Below the pieces are notes generated by a model, which saw only the letters and a program-made list of their open reading frames with translations, was not told where the DNA came from and did not search any database. 53,320 nucleotides of DNA from contig NZ_JEMV01000029.1 in assembly GCF_000588875.1 (NCBI RefSeq), positions 13,570 to 66,889 of the forward strand. Direction: 5' to 3'. A program made the translations under genes and the position numbers. This document shows positions 1-9,433 of this stretch, one piece after another. Numbering within the stretch: position 1 is the stretch's first letter; each line of letters opens with the position of its first letter. The stretch is from Sphingobium sp. Ant17. Lineage in GTDB: Bacteria > Pseudomonadota > Alphaproteobacteria > Sphingomonadales > Sphingomonadaceae.

Positions 1-123
1 TTTTTTGCGTGTCTTCGGCGCGGCGAAGGCGTGCGTGCGTGATGCTTAATCAAGGTTGAGACCCGGTTGCCGGGCGCTGGAATGGGAGAGGCGGGGACGC
101 AACGCATATAAGGGGGGACTATC

Positions 124-2847
124 ATGGCCATCATATTGGGCTCGCGACGGGTGCGCATGCTGTGCGCGCTTGGGGCGACCACATGCCTGACGCAATTGGC
201 GCTTGCCGCGCCAGCCTTTGCCCAGATGGAAGCACCGGCACAAGCCGCTGGCGCCGATGCCGCCGATCCATCATCGGGTCTGAGCGAAATCGTCGTGACC
301 GCGACACGCAGCGCGCAGAGCATCCAGAAAGTGCCGATTTCCATGCTGGCGCTGGGTGCCGAGACGCTGGCGGAGCGCCAGGTGAAGGGCTTGAGCGATT
401 TCGCCGCCCTGTTGCCCTCCGTATCCTTCGAAGGCATCGGGCCGGGCCGCAATACCGCGTTTTTCCGCGGCATCGTGCCTGCGGGCGGTGCCTATGCGTC
501 GGTCGGCTATTATCTCGATGATATCCCGATAACTGGCACGCAAGTGCCCGATATTCATGCCTATGATCTGGAACGGGTCGAGGCGCTGGCGGGGCCGCAG
601 GGCACGCTTTATGGCGCGGGGTCACTGGCGGGCACCATACGCCTGATCACCAACAAGCCCAAGCTCGACAAATTCGAATTCGGCTATGACGTCGAAGCCA
701 ATAAATATGGCAAGGGCGATTTTGGCGGGCAGCTGGAATCCTACATCAACGTGCCGCTGAGCGATACGATGGCGGTGCGCGCCATGGGCTATTATCGCCG
801 CGATGGCGGCTATATCGACAATACACCCAATAACGGCCTGCTCAATAATGGCGCGCCGGCGGTCTATACGCTGGGCGACAATAATCCGGCGACCTTCTTC
901 AATCTCGACAATTCAGACATCGCCAAGGATGATTATAACACGATCAAGGAATTTGGCGGTCGCCTGCAACTGCTGTGGGAGCCGGTCGATGGCTGGGCGA
1001 TCACGCCGGAAATCACGGCGCAAAAGCAGGTCGCCAATGGCTATTTCGGTTTCGACCCGCGCGTCGGCGACCTGGAAGTCCATGATTATGACAAGACCCG
1101 CAACGATGACCGCTGGTATCAGGCGGCGCTGAGCATCCATGGTCATATCGGCGACTGGGACATTGTTTCAGCGACGGGCTATTTCAAACGCCGGACCCGG
1201 ACGCTCAACGATTATACCTATTATACCGTCACCTATGATGGCTTTGGCGCAGGCTATGAGAGCTATCTGCAGTTTTTTCGACAATTGCACCGGGTCGGGC
1301 GCGGCGCAGCAATGTTCGCTGATCGACCGACGCAATATTATCATGCGGACACGCACCGCAACAAGTTCACGCAGGAATTGCGGATAACGACACCCAAGGA
1401 ATGGCCGATCGATGTGACGATCGGCGCCTTCTACCAGCGGCAGAAGAACGAGACCAACACCTCTTACGCGATCCGCGGACTGGATACGATCACCGGCTAC
1501 ACCCAAACCGGTGGCGGCGATGTGCCGGGTGGGCTGATCGGTGTGCCGGGCATGTACGGGATCGATTATGACGAAGACGGCAATCCCTTCTTCGATACGA
1601 GCAATGTTATCAATGCCAATGGCAATCCATTGGGCACGATGATTTTGGGCACGCAGGCGGTCAAGGGGGACGCCTTCTATTTCGTTGAGCAAAACCAGGT
1701 CTATAATGATACGGCGATCTTCGCCGAGGGGCATTACAACATCACCCCGACGCTCAAGATCACCGGTGGCATCCGCTATTTCTGGACCGATTATGCGGTC
1801 AAGGGCTTTGCGGGCGTGGCGGGGTCGGCGGCGAATACCATCACCTCCATCTATGTTCCAACAGGCGAAATGGGCTGCCCGACGCCGCTCCCGGCAGAGC
1901 GCCTGCAATGCCTCAACACCAATTTCCGCGCGGACGACCAGACCGGGCGCTACAAAGAGGATGGCGAGACGCATAAGGTGGCGCTCGACTGGCAATTTCA
2001 GCCGGACAAGATGGTCTATGCCAATTACTCGACGGGCTTCCGCCCCGGCGGCTTCAACCGGCCCTTGCGTATTCGTAACTTCGGTCCGGTGGACGTCGCC
2101 CCGTTCAAGTCCGAAACGCTCACCAATTTCGAACTGGGCGTCAAGACAACGTGGAACAACATGTTCCGTTTCAATGCCGCCGTCTATTATGAAAAATGGA
2201 ATAATATCCAATATGGCGTCGTCGTGTCCGGTGCGCAGGGGGCCGGCATGACCGGCAATGCGGGCAAGGCGGTGGTCAAGGGCGTCGAATATGATGCGGA
2301 TCTGAAGCTTGGCAAGGTAACGATCTCGACCTCCGGTGCCTATAATGATGGCAAGCTGAAGGGCAATTTTTGCAATTTCGCGCTGGATCGCGACACGGCA
2401 AGCATATCCCAATTATCGACCTGCACATTGGGCGAGTTCGTGCCGGACTCCGATCCTCCCACGCCCCAGGTCGCCGCTGCCGATGGCACGCGCCTGCCGC
2501 GTCAGCCCAAATTCAAGGGCACGACGTCAATCCGCTACGACACCTATATGGGCGATTATGCCGCCTATATTCAGGGCGCAGCGCTCTATCAGACCGGCGC
2601 GACGCAGGATCTGAACGTCGCCAGCAATGCGCTGCTCGGCAATACCAAGGGCTTTGTCAGCTTCGATTTTTCAGGGGGCATCAAGAAGGATAGCTGGAGC
2701 CTGACCCTGTTCATCCAGAATGCCTTCGACAAGCGCGGGGAACTGACGAAGAACACCTTCTGCTCGATCGACTTCTGTTCCGGCTCGGCGCGGACCTTTA
2801 CGATCAAGCCGCAATTTTTCGGCATGCGCTTCGGGCAGAAATTCTGA
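124..2847 (+). CDS. TonB-dependent receptor
   Basis: Outer-membrane receptor of 907 residues for TonB/ExbBD-driven uptake of a ligand the sequence does not reveal. A signal peptide ends near residue 34 (hydrophobic stretch, then APAFAQ). A TonB-box-like EIVVTATR follows at about residue 55, then the plug domain (VPISMLALGAETL, LPSVSFEGIGPGRN, FFRGI) and a long beta-barrel ending in a terminal Phe (GMRFGQKF), as expected for Bam-dependent insertion. The AGGGGGG tract upstream is a good ribosome binding site for this ATG. The gene converges on an amine dehydrogenase operon, so it may import an amine-bearing substrate, but that link rests on position only. The frame is intact, unlike several neighbours. 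Confidence 0.93.
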   Translation: MAIILGSRRVRMLCALGATTCLTQLALAAPAFAQMEAPAQAAGADAADPSSGLSEIVVTATRSAQSIQKVPISMLALGAETLAERQVKGLSDFAALLPSVSFEGIGPGRNTAFFRGIVPAGGAYASVGYYLDDIPITGTQVPDIHAYDLERVEALAGPQGTLYGAGSLAGTIRLITNKPKLDKFEFGYDVEANKYGKGDFGGQLESYINVPLSDTMAVRAMGYYRRDGGYIDNTPNNGLLNNGAPAVYTLGDNNPATFFNLDNSDIAKDDYNTIKEFGGRLQLLWEPVDGWAITPEITAQKQVANGYFGFDPRVGDLEVHDYDKTRNDDRWYQAALSIHGHIGDWDIVSATGYFKRRTRTLNDYTYYTVTYDGFGAGYESYLQFFRQLHRVGRGAAMFADRPTQYYHADTHRNKFTQELRITTPKEWPIDVTIGAFYQRQKNETNTSYAIRGLDTITGYTQTGGGDVPGGLIGVPGMYGIDYDEDGNPFFDTSNVINANGNPLGTMILGTQAVKGDAFYFVEQNQVYNDTAIFAEGHYNITPTLKITGGIRYFWTDYAVKGFAGVAGSAANTITSIYVPTGEMGCPTPLPAERLQCLNTNFRADDQTGRYKEDGETHKVALDWQFQPDKMVYANYSTGFRPGGFNRPLRIRNFGPVDVAPFKSETLTNFELGVKTTWNNMFRFNAAVYYEKWNNIQYGVVVSGAQGAGMTGNAGKAVVKGVEYDADLKLGKVTISTSGAYNDGKLKGNFCNFALDRDTASISQLSTCTLGEFVPDSDPPTPQVAAADGTRLPRQPKFKGTTSIRYDTYMGDYAAYIQGAALYQTGATQDLNVASNALLGNTKGFVSFDFSGGIKKDSWSLTLFIQNAFDKRGELTKNTFCSIDFCSGSARTFTIKPQFFGMRFGQKF

Positions 2848-2870
2848 CGGGCCTTATCATCGCATGACAA

Positions 2871-2905
2871 TGCCGCCGGGTCAGCGATCCGGCGGCAGTA
2901 TTTTT
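2871..2905 (+). terminator. Rho-independent terminator of the TonB receptor gene
   Basis: A perfect 9-bp stem (TGCCGCCGG at 2871-2879 with CCGGCGGCA at 2889-2897) is followed by GTATTTTT. It begins 23 bp after the receptor stop codon, between two convergent genes. Confidence 0.8.
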
Positions 2906-2916
2906 GGCGGAATGTC

Positions 2917-3425
2917 TTAGCGCTTCTGGCCGGGATAGAGCAGGCGCATGGCGCTGGGCGCGCCGCATTGCTTGATCGCGACTTCGACATAGCGGGCGCG
3001 CTCGGCCTTGAGCGAGGCGGAAGAGAGGGCGAATTTCCGCTCACGCGCGACCTCTTGCGCCGAGAATGGCTTGGCCCCGGCGGGCACGCTGGGACCGCCG
3101 AGGCCAAACACCATGAAATTGACGAGGTCGGCCAGCTGCTGATTATCGGTAATGCGGCTGTGCGCAATGTTGGGCAGGCGGATGAGGTAGGCGCGCGATT
3201 GCGGCGTACAGAGGAACCAGCCGACCCGGCCGCGCAGTTCGGGCAGTTGCGCCGGGGCCGCGCTGCCCTGAATCCCATGGCAACCGCCGCAATGTTCGGC
3301 ATAGTCGGAGCGCGCCAGATCCGGGTCGTGATCGCGTCGGGCAACGGCCCCATCGGCGGCAGCGCGGCGCGGCCGATGCCGACCACACCGAGCAGCAAAA
3401 GCGATCCCGTCAAAAGCCTGCGCAA
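2917..3425 (-). CDS. Monohaem c-type cytochrome of the amine dehydrogenase operon, frameshifted as read
   Basis: Periplasmic c-type cytochrome, about 169 residues once repaired. A signal sequence (RRLLTGSLLLLGVVGIGRA) is followed by one haem-binding site, CGGCH. The N-terminal part and the CGGCH part lie in different frames: one base appears to be missing near 3320-3323, where ..TTR should continue as DLARSDYAEHCGGCH. After repair the frame is open to the TAA at 2917. The start is TTG, supported by GAGGG seven bases upstream. It is the last gene of mauB-E-D-A-cyt, so a role as electron acceptor for the dehydrogenase is a reasonable inference. I cannot tell it from a maturation factor. Confidence 0.75.
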
Positions 3426-3435
3426 ATCCTAGCCC

Positions 3436-3980
3436 TCAGCTGGCCGCGCCCACCATCACCGCCGTCGAACAATGATATTCCATGCTGCTGGTGCCAAAGC
3501 ACCAGATGACGTCATTGTTGAGCTGCGGCATGTAAAGCTGGGTTTCGCGGTCGGTATTGTCGCAGCCGCACTGGCCGCAGGCGGGTTTGCCGCAACAGTC
3601 GCGATAAGCGATCAGATAGGCTTGCCATCGTCCGGGTTGATGCAGGTGCCGACCCAGGACACGGGCGACGGTTCAGCGCCGGGCGGGCAGCTATGCAGCC
3701 CGCCGCCGCAACAGGTGCAGAGCGCGCCATCGATGGCGCAATAACGCCAATAGTCGCACTTCGTATCGTCCTTGGTCTGCGCGTTGCGGGCAAAGCCGGT
3801 CTTGGCTTCGGGCGACCGATCGGGCTTGGCTGCCTCCGCGCGGCTGACGGGCAAGAGCGGGAAAACGGGCGCGGCCACCAGCGCCGCCCCCAGGCGCGAG
3901 AGCATGGAGCGGCGCGAGCTGCCCCCGGCGAGCCGCCGCAGCAGTTTTTCGCCCATGGCGTCGGCGTTGAACCTCTTCAT
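3436..3980 (-). CDS. mauA: Amine dehydrogenase light chain (TTQ subunit), frameshifted as read
   Basis: Small subunit of a periplasmic quinoprotein amine dehydrogenase, 181 residues after repair, the usual family length. The precursor has a long leader containing RR (GGSSRRSMLSRLGAALVAAP), as in MauA proteins. The Cys-rich core is clear: CDYWRYCAIDGALCTCCGG, then SPVSWVGTC with the first TTQ tryptophan. As read, the frame stops at 3612 after DDGKPI. Restoring one base near 3620 gives YLIAYRDCCGKPACGQCGC, NNDVIWCFG with the second TTQ tryptophan, and a C terminus HCSTAVMVGAAS that matches the family. It overlaps mauD by four bases (ATGA). Whether the substrate is methylamine or an aromatic amine cannot be read from this chain alone. 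Confidence 0.85.
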
Positions 3981-4603
3981 GTCACTGCCCCCTTTGGCCG
4001 TTCAGGCGCCTGTGCCTTCAACGATCCGATATAATCCTGCACCGTCTTGATCCCCATTTCATGCGCGACGACCAGGCTTTCCAGATGCTCGCGGCTATTG
4101 ACCAGCCCCTTGGACAGGATCGTGCCCTCGGCATCGAGCAGCACCGCAAAGGGGAGCTTGGCGACGCCGAACGCCTGACCGACATCGGGGCCGTTGACGA
4201 ACATATAGGATTCCAGCCCGTGCTGCGCGATCATGGCGCGCTGCACGGCGGCATCGTCATCGCCGACGAAGGTCAGCGTGACACGCTCGTCGCGGGCAAA
4301 GGATTTGGCCATCGGAATGACGGCCTTGCAAAGCGGGCATTGCGCCGACACGAACATCAGCAGCCGCAACGGCACGTCATGGGCATGACCGCCGACCGTC
4401 ACCGGCACGCCGTCGATCGACCGCGCCTCGATCTTGATCGTGGCGTCGCCCACCGCCGGGCCGCCGCTGGTGGTCAGCGCACCTGCGGGGGCTACGCGAA
4501 TATGCAGCACGCCCACCTGCCGCGCGAGGGCGAGCAGCGCCACGCCAAGCCCCAGGATCACGACCCAGGACAGGATTTGCGAGATGATGAGCGATGTCAG
4601 CAT
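3977..4603 (-). CDS. mauD: Methylamine utilization protein MauD (thioredoxin-like)
   Basis: Thioredoxin/TlpA-like protein of 208 residues required in this family for making the disulphide-rich light chain. An N-terminal membrane anchor (roughly residues 5-27, LIISQILSWVVILGLGVALL) places the rest in the periplasm. The redox motif is CPLC, in SAQCPLCKAVIP near residue 94. The C-terminal part (GVAKLPFAVLLDAEGTI) is the usual thioredoxin cis-Pro segment. It sits between mauE and mauA, which is the standard order, and overlaps the mauA start by four bases. GGAG lies about ten bases before the ATG. The frame is intact. Confidence 0.9.
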   Translation of the reverse strand: MLTSLIISQILSWVVILGLGVALLALARQVGVLHIRVAPAGALTTSGGPAVGDATIKIEARSIDGVPVTVGGHAHDVPLRLLMFVSAQCPLCKAVIPMAKSFARDERVTLTFVGDDDAAVQRAMIAQHGLESYMFVNGPDVGQAFGVAKLPFAVLLDAEGTILSKGLVNSREHLESLVVAHEMGIKTVQDYIGSLKAQAPERPKGAVT

Positions 4604-4609
4604 GGATGC

Positions 4610-5140
4610 TTATCTCCGGTAGGCGGCGGGCGACGCGATCAAAGCCCCGATGGCGGTATAGAGTGGATAGGCAAGTGCGATGGCGAGACCGCCCGCAATG
4701 GCGGTGCCGATGTCGATGGCGGACAGGGTCGGCGCAGGCCACAGGCGCGGCGCGAGCAGGAACGCCAGCACGAGATTGCGCGCGACCAGCGGCCAGCCGA
4801 TCGAATGGCGCAGTTGCGACCGCCCGCACCCGCAATCGATATGGCTGCGCCCCCGCGTGATGTTGATCGCCATCGCCAGCGCGAACAGAGCGAGCAAGGC
4901 CATGGCGAGCACGACGGGGAGGGAGGTGAAGCCCAGGACCAGCGCACACCCGATCAGCAGTTCCGCAACCGGCAGCAGCAGCGCGGCGGGTGCGACCAAA
5001 GCCGGGGGCAGCAGCCGATAATTGGCGATCACGCCCGGTAGCATCGCGCGGTGCCGCAGCTTTTCAACGCCGGACAGCAGCAGGATCAGGCCAATGCCGA
5101 TCGACGCCGCAAGGCCGATGATCGCGAGGCCCAGTTCCAT
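4610..5140 (-). CDS. mauE: Methylamine utilization protein MauE (integral membrane)
   Basis: Integral membrane protein of 176 residues with about four or five hydrophobic segments (ELGLAIIGLAASIGIGLILL at the start, then ALVAPAALLLPVAELLIGCAL and VVLAMALLALFALAMAI). A Cys pair, CGCG, occurs in IDCGCGRSQLRHSIGW. This pattern is shared by MauE and DoxX-like quinone/redox membrane proteins. MauE is known to be needed, with MauD, for stable light chain. Two bases separate it from mauB upstream and six from mauD downstream, so it is almost certainly in the same transcript. Confidence 0.88.
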   Translation of the reverse strand: MELGLAIIGLAASIGIGLILLLSGVEKLRHRAMLPGVIANYRLLPPALVAPAALLLPVAELLIGCALVLGFTSLPVVLAMALLALFALAMAINITRGRSHIDCGCGRSQLRHSIGWPLVARNLVLAFLLAPRLWPAPTLSAIDIGTAIAGGLAIALAYPLYTAIGALIASPAAYRR

Positions 5141-5142
5141 GG

Positions 5143-6321
5143 TCAGGATGGGTCCGCGACCGTGATGGTGCTGCCACCGGCCCGTTCGATCTTATGCTTT
5201 TCTTCCCCGGTCGCAAGGTCGATGACGATGGCGCTGGCCTCCTCGCCATTCATGAACAGCAGCGGCTGGTCGGTCTGCGACACCTCGATATTGTTCATCG
5301 GCTCCTTGAGCGCGCGGCGCTTGACGACCTTTTGCGTGGCGAGATCGACCTCCCACACTTCGGTGCCCGATGCCTTGTGCGTCCAATATTCCCCCATATG
5401 CATCAGCACGAACAAATGGCCCGACGGCCGATGCAGCGCCATCGGCTGCCTTCCACCCGGATACCAGTTGAGTTCCAGCGGCTTGGTTTCGCCGGGGCGA
5501 ATGCCCGCTGCCGCCTGGATCGAAAAGGGCGCAGCAATGGTCGGGGTCGCGCCCAGCTTCGCCTGGAAGATCTGGCCGGTATAAGTGAGGAAGGTCGTTT
5601 CCTTCTTGCGCTTGTCATAGGTGAAATTGTCGAAGATCGGATCGTCCGTGGCCGAAAAGAACGGCGCGCTATGGGTGATATCCGCCTTGGTCCCCTTGAT
5701 CGCCACCGTGGCGAGCGACCCGTCCGAACAGAGCGCGGAAAAGCCGACGCCGGGATTGGGCATCAGGCTGGCGCAACCCGGCAGTTCGATCGCCGTCACG
5801 AATTTGCGCTTTGCCAGGTCGACGATATTGACCCCGGAGGCAGGGCTGAAATCATAGATATAGGCCGTCTTGCCATCGTCGCTGATGATGAAATTATTCT
5901 TGCGCGAGCCGATCAGGATGCGGCCGGGCAGGGGGATTTCGGTGACGAGGTTCAGCGTCTGGCTGTCATAGACCGACACCATATCCTGCCGCGTGCCGCG
6001 ATCCCCCTTCGACCAGATGGTTTCGGAGACATAATAATATTTGCCGAATGGATCGATCGCGAAGTCGGCCAGGCGTCGGGTTTCGACCATGCCCTTCATC
6101 TTGCCGGTTTCCCCGTCGAAGATGCTCGTGCCTGCCATGTCCCATCCGCCATCGACGAAGAACCAGGTCGGCTTGGGCGGCGGGATGGTCATCACGTCGG
6201 ACGTTTCCGCTTCCGGCACGGCGTCGGTCTCGGCGGCGGGCGCTGCCTGTGCGGCGGTCGCGAACAGCGTCCAACATAGCGCGGTGGCAGCGAATATTGC
6301 CCTGGTGGCGGTCCTCGACAT
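5143..6321 (-). CDS. mauB: Quinoprotein amine dehydrogenase heavy chain
   Basis: Large subunit of the TTQ-dependent amine dehydrogenase, 392 residues from the chosen start. It forms a beta-propeller that docks the light chain in the periplasm. The signal peptide (MSRTATRAIFAATALCWTLF, cleaved after AAQA) decides the start at 6321; an upstream in-frame ATG at 6375 would put 18 residues before it. Family-typical stretches are WFFVDGG, RRLADFAIDPFGKYYYV, SVYDSQTLNLVTEIPLPGR, GCASLMPNPGVGFSALCSDG and, near the end, NNIEVSQTDQPLLF. It is the first gene of the operon mauB-E-D-A-cyt. The sequence does not settle methylamine versus aromatic amine specificity. Confidence 0.92.
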   Translation of the reverse strand: MSRTATRAIFAATALCWTLFATAAQAAPAAETDAVPEAETSDVMTIPPPKPTWFFVDGGWDMAGTSIFDGETGKMKGMVETRRLADFAIDPFGKYYYVSETIWSKGDRGTRQDMVSVYDSQTLNLVTEIPLPGRILIGSRKNNFIISDDGKTAYIYDFSPASGVNIVDLAKRKFVTAIELPGCASLMPNPGVGFSALCSDGSLATVAIKGTKADITHSAPFFSATDDPIFDNFTYDKRKKETTFLTYTGQIFQAKLGATPTIAAPFSIQAAAGIRPGETKPLELNWYPGGRQPMALHRPSGHLFVLMHMGEYWTHKASGTEVWEVDLATQKVVKRRALKEPMNNIEVSQTDQPLLFMNGEEASAIVIDLATGEEKHKIERAGGSTITVADPS

Positions 6322-6488
6322 CTGGCCTGATCCCCCTGTGTGCGGCGAGCGGACCTGCGGACTCATGCTGTCCAAGCCCCCCAGCGCTGGATCAAAGTCT
6401 GGACAGATGTCCGGGATCGGTCAAGCGCTTAACGGGGTCATTGGCGAATTTATTTCTGCACCGCAACAAAGCGCGCGCACCACCGAGA

Positions 6489-7205
6489 TCACGCCGGTTC
6501 GGCGACCAATCCTGCAATATCGCGCGATGTCACCGTCTTGGCGAGGTGTATGAATGACGTAGCGGCAAGCGCGGTGAAAGCAGGCATCTTGCCCGCCCAG
6601 GGCTTATTATGCCCCAGGAACGGCGTCGATCCTTCCATCGACGCGCTGATGAACAGGGCCACGCTATGCACGTCGTCGGGGGACAGAGCGGGATTGAGTT
6701 GGGCGACATATTCGCCGATCGCGCCATGTACGCGCTGATAAAAGGCGCGGACGCGATCGGCGACGAATTCGCTATGATTGGCCAGCGCCCATAATTCGGT
6801 GAACAAATGGGTGGTACGCTTGGTCTGAATATCGTCGAGGCACAGGAGGATGATTCGTTTTAGCCGCTCTTCGGCGGTCAGGCCTGGCTTGCGCACTGTC
6901 TGGTCGAGTGCCGCGCCATAGGAGTCGACCAGATCGTCGAGCATGACCTGGATCAGCATTTCCTTGCGCGGGAAATGATAGCTGACATTGCCGACCTTCA
7001 TGTCGCACCGGGCGGCGATCCGGCGCAAGGTGAAGGCGTCTGCCCCCTCGTCGATCAGCACGTCGAGCGCGGCCTTGAGGATTTGATCGACCGTTTCTGT
7101 GCCACGGACATAGATGCCGGGCCGGGGGGGAGCGAGTATCATATCTGTGTCTGCCTTCCCCCGTCTTACCATCGCTTTGAAAACGCCGCCACCTTTTGCC
7201 GCCAT
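6489..7205 (-). CDS. TetR/AcrR-family transcriptional regulator
   Basis: Regulator of 238 residues. The helix-turn-helix near residues 40-85 reads QILKAALDVLIDEGADAFTLRRIA, then MKVGNVSYHFPRKEMLI, which is typical of TetR. The C-terminal ligand-binding half is helical and shows no recognisable subfamily signature. The N terminus is longer than usual; in-frame ATGs at MVRRGKAD or MILAPPRPG are alternative starts. It lies upstream of mauB on the same strand, 167 bases away, so control of the amine dehydrogenase genes is possible. I see no convincing operator palindrome in either flank. Confidence 0.85.
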   Translation of the reverse strand: MAAKGGGVFKAMVRRGKADTDMILAPPRPGIYVRGTETVDQILKAALDVLIDEGADAFTLRRIAARCDMKVGNVSYHFPRKEMLIQVMLDDLVDSYGAALDQTVRKPGLTAEERLKRIILLCLDDIQTKRTTHLFTELWALANHSEFVADRVRAFYQRVHGAIGEYVAQLNPALSPDDVHSVALFISASMEGSTPFLGHNKPWAGKMPAFTALAATSFIHLAKTVTSRDIAGLVAEPA

Positions 7206-7330
7206 GCCGACGCAAATGGCTGAAAGATGCTGGAAAAAACAGTGCCTTTAGAGGCAGGGACGGAACCGTCGCCGCTCGCATCGGTTCGCAAAGATCAGAT
7301 GATTGAGAAGACCAACGGATCGCCCAGATT

Positions 7331-9344
7331 ATGAATGATAGCGCTGCCACGACGGACTGCGGACAGGACATGCACTTCCTGTCGGGCGGCGGGATGACGG
7401 GCGCGCTTGTCCGCGCAACTGACTGGTCGGCGACGCCGCTCGGCGCGCCCCAAAGCTGGCCCCAGCCTTTGAAGACGCTGGTCGCGCTCATGCTGTCGGC
7501 CGATCAACCGATGTTCATCGGCTGGGGCGATGATCATATTCTGCTCTACAATGATCGCTATGCGCCGATGCTGGCCGACCGGCATCCGGCTGCGCTTGGA
7601 CGCCCCTTTCTCGACGTTTGGCCTGAGATTCGCAGCAACATTGCGCCGCTCTTCGCCAAGGTGTCAGCGGGTGAACCCGTTCATATGGACGATATCGAAC
7701 TCATGCTCGATCGTCCGGGTCGGCCAAGGGAAGCGCATTTCGCCTTTTCCTACACGCCGGTGCGCGATGCGGCCGGCGCGGTCATCGGCTTGTTCTGCGC
7801 CTGCGTTGAAACGACCGAACAGATTTTGGCGGAACGCGCCCGGCGCGAAGCCGAAGCATCGGAGCGCAACCGGCTATGGGTACTGTCCGAAGATATGCTG
7901 GCCCGCGCCGATTTCGCAGGGCGCATGGCGGCTGTCAATCCAGCCTGGACCCGTGTGCTGGGCTGGCCCGAGGCGCATCTGCTGGCTACGCCCTATGTCG
8001 ATTTCATGCATCCCGATGATGTGGGCGTGACGCTCGACGCCATCGAGGCCATGAATAAGACGGGCCATCCAACGCGCTTTCAAAACCGGATCGCGACCAT
8101 GGAGGGGGCCTGGACGCCGATCGGCTGGACCGTATCGCCCGAACCAGACGGTATGAATTTTATTGCGATCGGCCGTGACCTGAGCGACGACAAGCGCGCG
8201 AAAACGAACTGCTGCAAACGCAGGAGGCCTTGCGTCAGTCGCAAAAGCTGGAATCCATGGGCCAGTTGACGGGTGGCGTCGCCCACGACTTCAATAATCT
8301 GCTCACGCCGATCATCGGGTCGCTCGACCTTTTGATGCGCCGGGGCCTTGGCAATGATCGGGAACGGCGCCTGATCGACGGCGCGCTGCAGTCGGCCGAG
8401 CGCGCCAAGACGCTGGTACAGCGGCTGCTGGCCTTTGCTAGGCGGCAACCGCTGCAGCCAAGGGCGGTTGCGCTTGATGATCTGGTCGAAGGTATGGCCG
8501 GGCTGGTGAGCAGCACGATCGGCCCGAAAATCTATCTGCGGATCGCCATCGCCGACAGTCTGCCGCCTGCCAAAGCCGATGCGAACCAGTTGGAGATGGC
8601 GATCCTGAACCTTAGCGTGAACGCCCGCGATGCCATGCCTGCTGGCGGCGATCTGACGATTTCGGCGAGCTGTACCAGCGTGCGGGGCCAACATCCCGCC
8701 GGTCTGCGTCTGGGCCATTATATCCGGCTGTCGGTTGCGGACACAGGCGTCGGCATGGACGAAGCAACGCAGGCGCGGGCGATCGAACCCTTCTTCTCGA
8801 CCAAGGGCATAGGCAAGGGCACCGGCCTTGGCCTGTCCATGGCGCATGGCCTGGCGGCGCAACTGGGTGGCGGGCTGACCATCAGGAGTGCGCTCGGCAA
8901 GGGGACCACGGTCGATCTGTGGTTGCCGATCAGCCCGGATATGGTCGGGGACGACGACAAGGTGCTGATGCTGCCCCGTGCGCCGATGGCGCGCGGCACG
9001 GCGTTGCTGGTCGATGACGAGGATCTGGTGCGGATGAGCACTGCGACATGCTGAATGATCTGGGTTATGACGTGGTCGAAGCCGGATCGGCCGAAGAAGC
9101 CTTGCAACTGATCGAAGGCGGCGTGGTGCCCGCCATATTGGTGACCGACCATCTGATGCCGGGCATGAATGGGGAGGAACTGGCGCGCAGCCTACGGACC
9201 CGCCTACCCGAAATACCCGTGCTGATCGTGTCGGGCTATGCCGAGGCGGAGGGGATCGCGCCCGATCTGCCGCGCCTCACCAAACCATTCCGCAACGCGG
9301 AACTGGCCGACCGGCTCGAACGCATTCACCCACTGCAACCCTGA
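7331..9344 (+). CDS. PAS-containing hybrid sensor histidine kinase, two frame breaks as read
   Basis: Cytoplasmic hybrid kinase, about 671 residues after repair, with no membrane segment. Order: PAS (about 50-165, DDHILLYNDRYAPMLADRHP), a second PAS (about 180-290, NPAWTRVLGWPEAHLL), a dimerisation domain with the phosphoacceptor His in GGVAHDFNNLLTPI, an ATPase domain (NLSVNARDAMP, VADTGVGMDE, GTGLGLSMAHGLAAQLGG) and a C-terminal receiver (LLVDDEDLV, DHLMPGMNGEEL, TKPF). Two single bases are missing: one near 8200 (between DDKRA and ENELLQTQ) and one near 9043 (between MSTA and DMLNDLGYDVVEAGS). It is divergent from the TetR gene and followed by a second kinase. Signal and output are unknown. 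Confidence 0.87.
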
Positions 9345-9433
9345 TCGTTAAACCTGCATCTTATGGGATTATTTCCCCGCTGCATTTTCGCTGTGGTAGG
9401 GGTGCAGGCGCGTAGAGTGATCGGGGAATGTAA

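Noticed and set aside
1..123. Gene remnant at the left edge
   Set aside because: No protein-like frame in either direction; the TTTTTT at position 1 may be the tail of a terminator, which cannot be judged from here.
2589..3425. 278-codon minus-strand frame as one protein
   Set aside because: Only the first 37 or so residues belong to the cytochrome; the rest is out-of-frame translation after a missing base and runs into the receptor gene.
3472..5041. Plus-strand frames over mauA, mauD and mauE
   Set aside because: They oppose an operon with recognisable Mau proteins on the minus strand.
7240..7280. Small hairpins between the TetR and hybrid kinase genes as operators
   Set aside because: Stems are only five base pairs and do not resemble each other or a TetR site.
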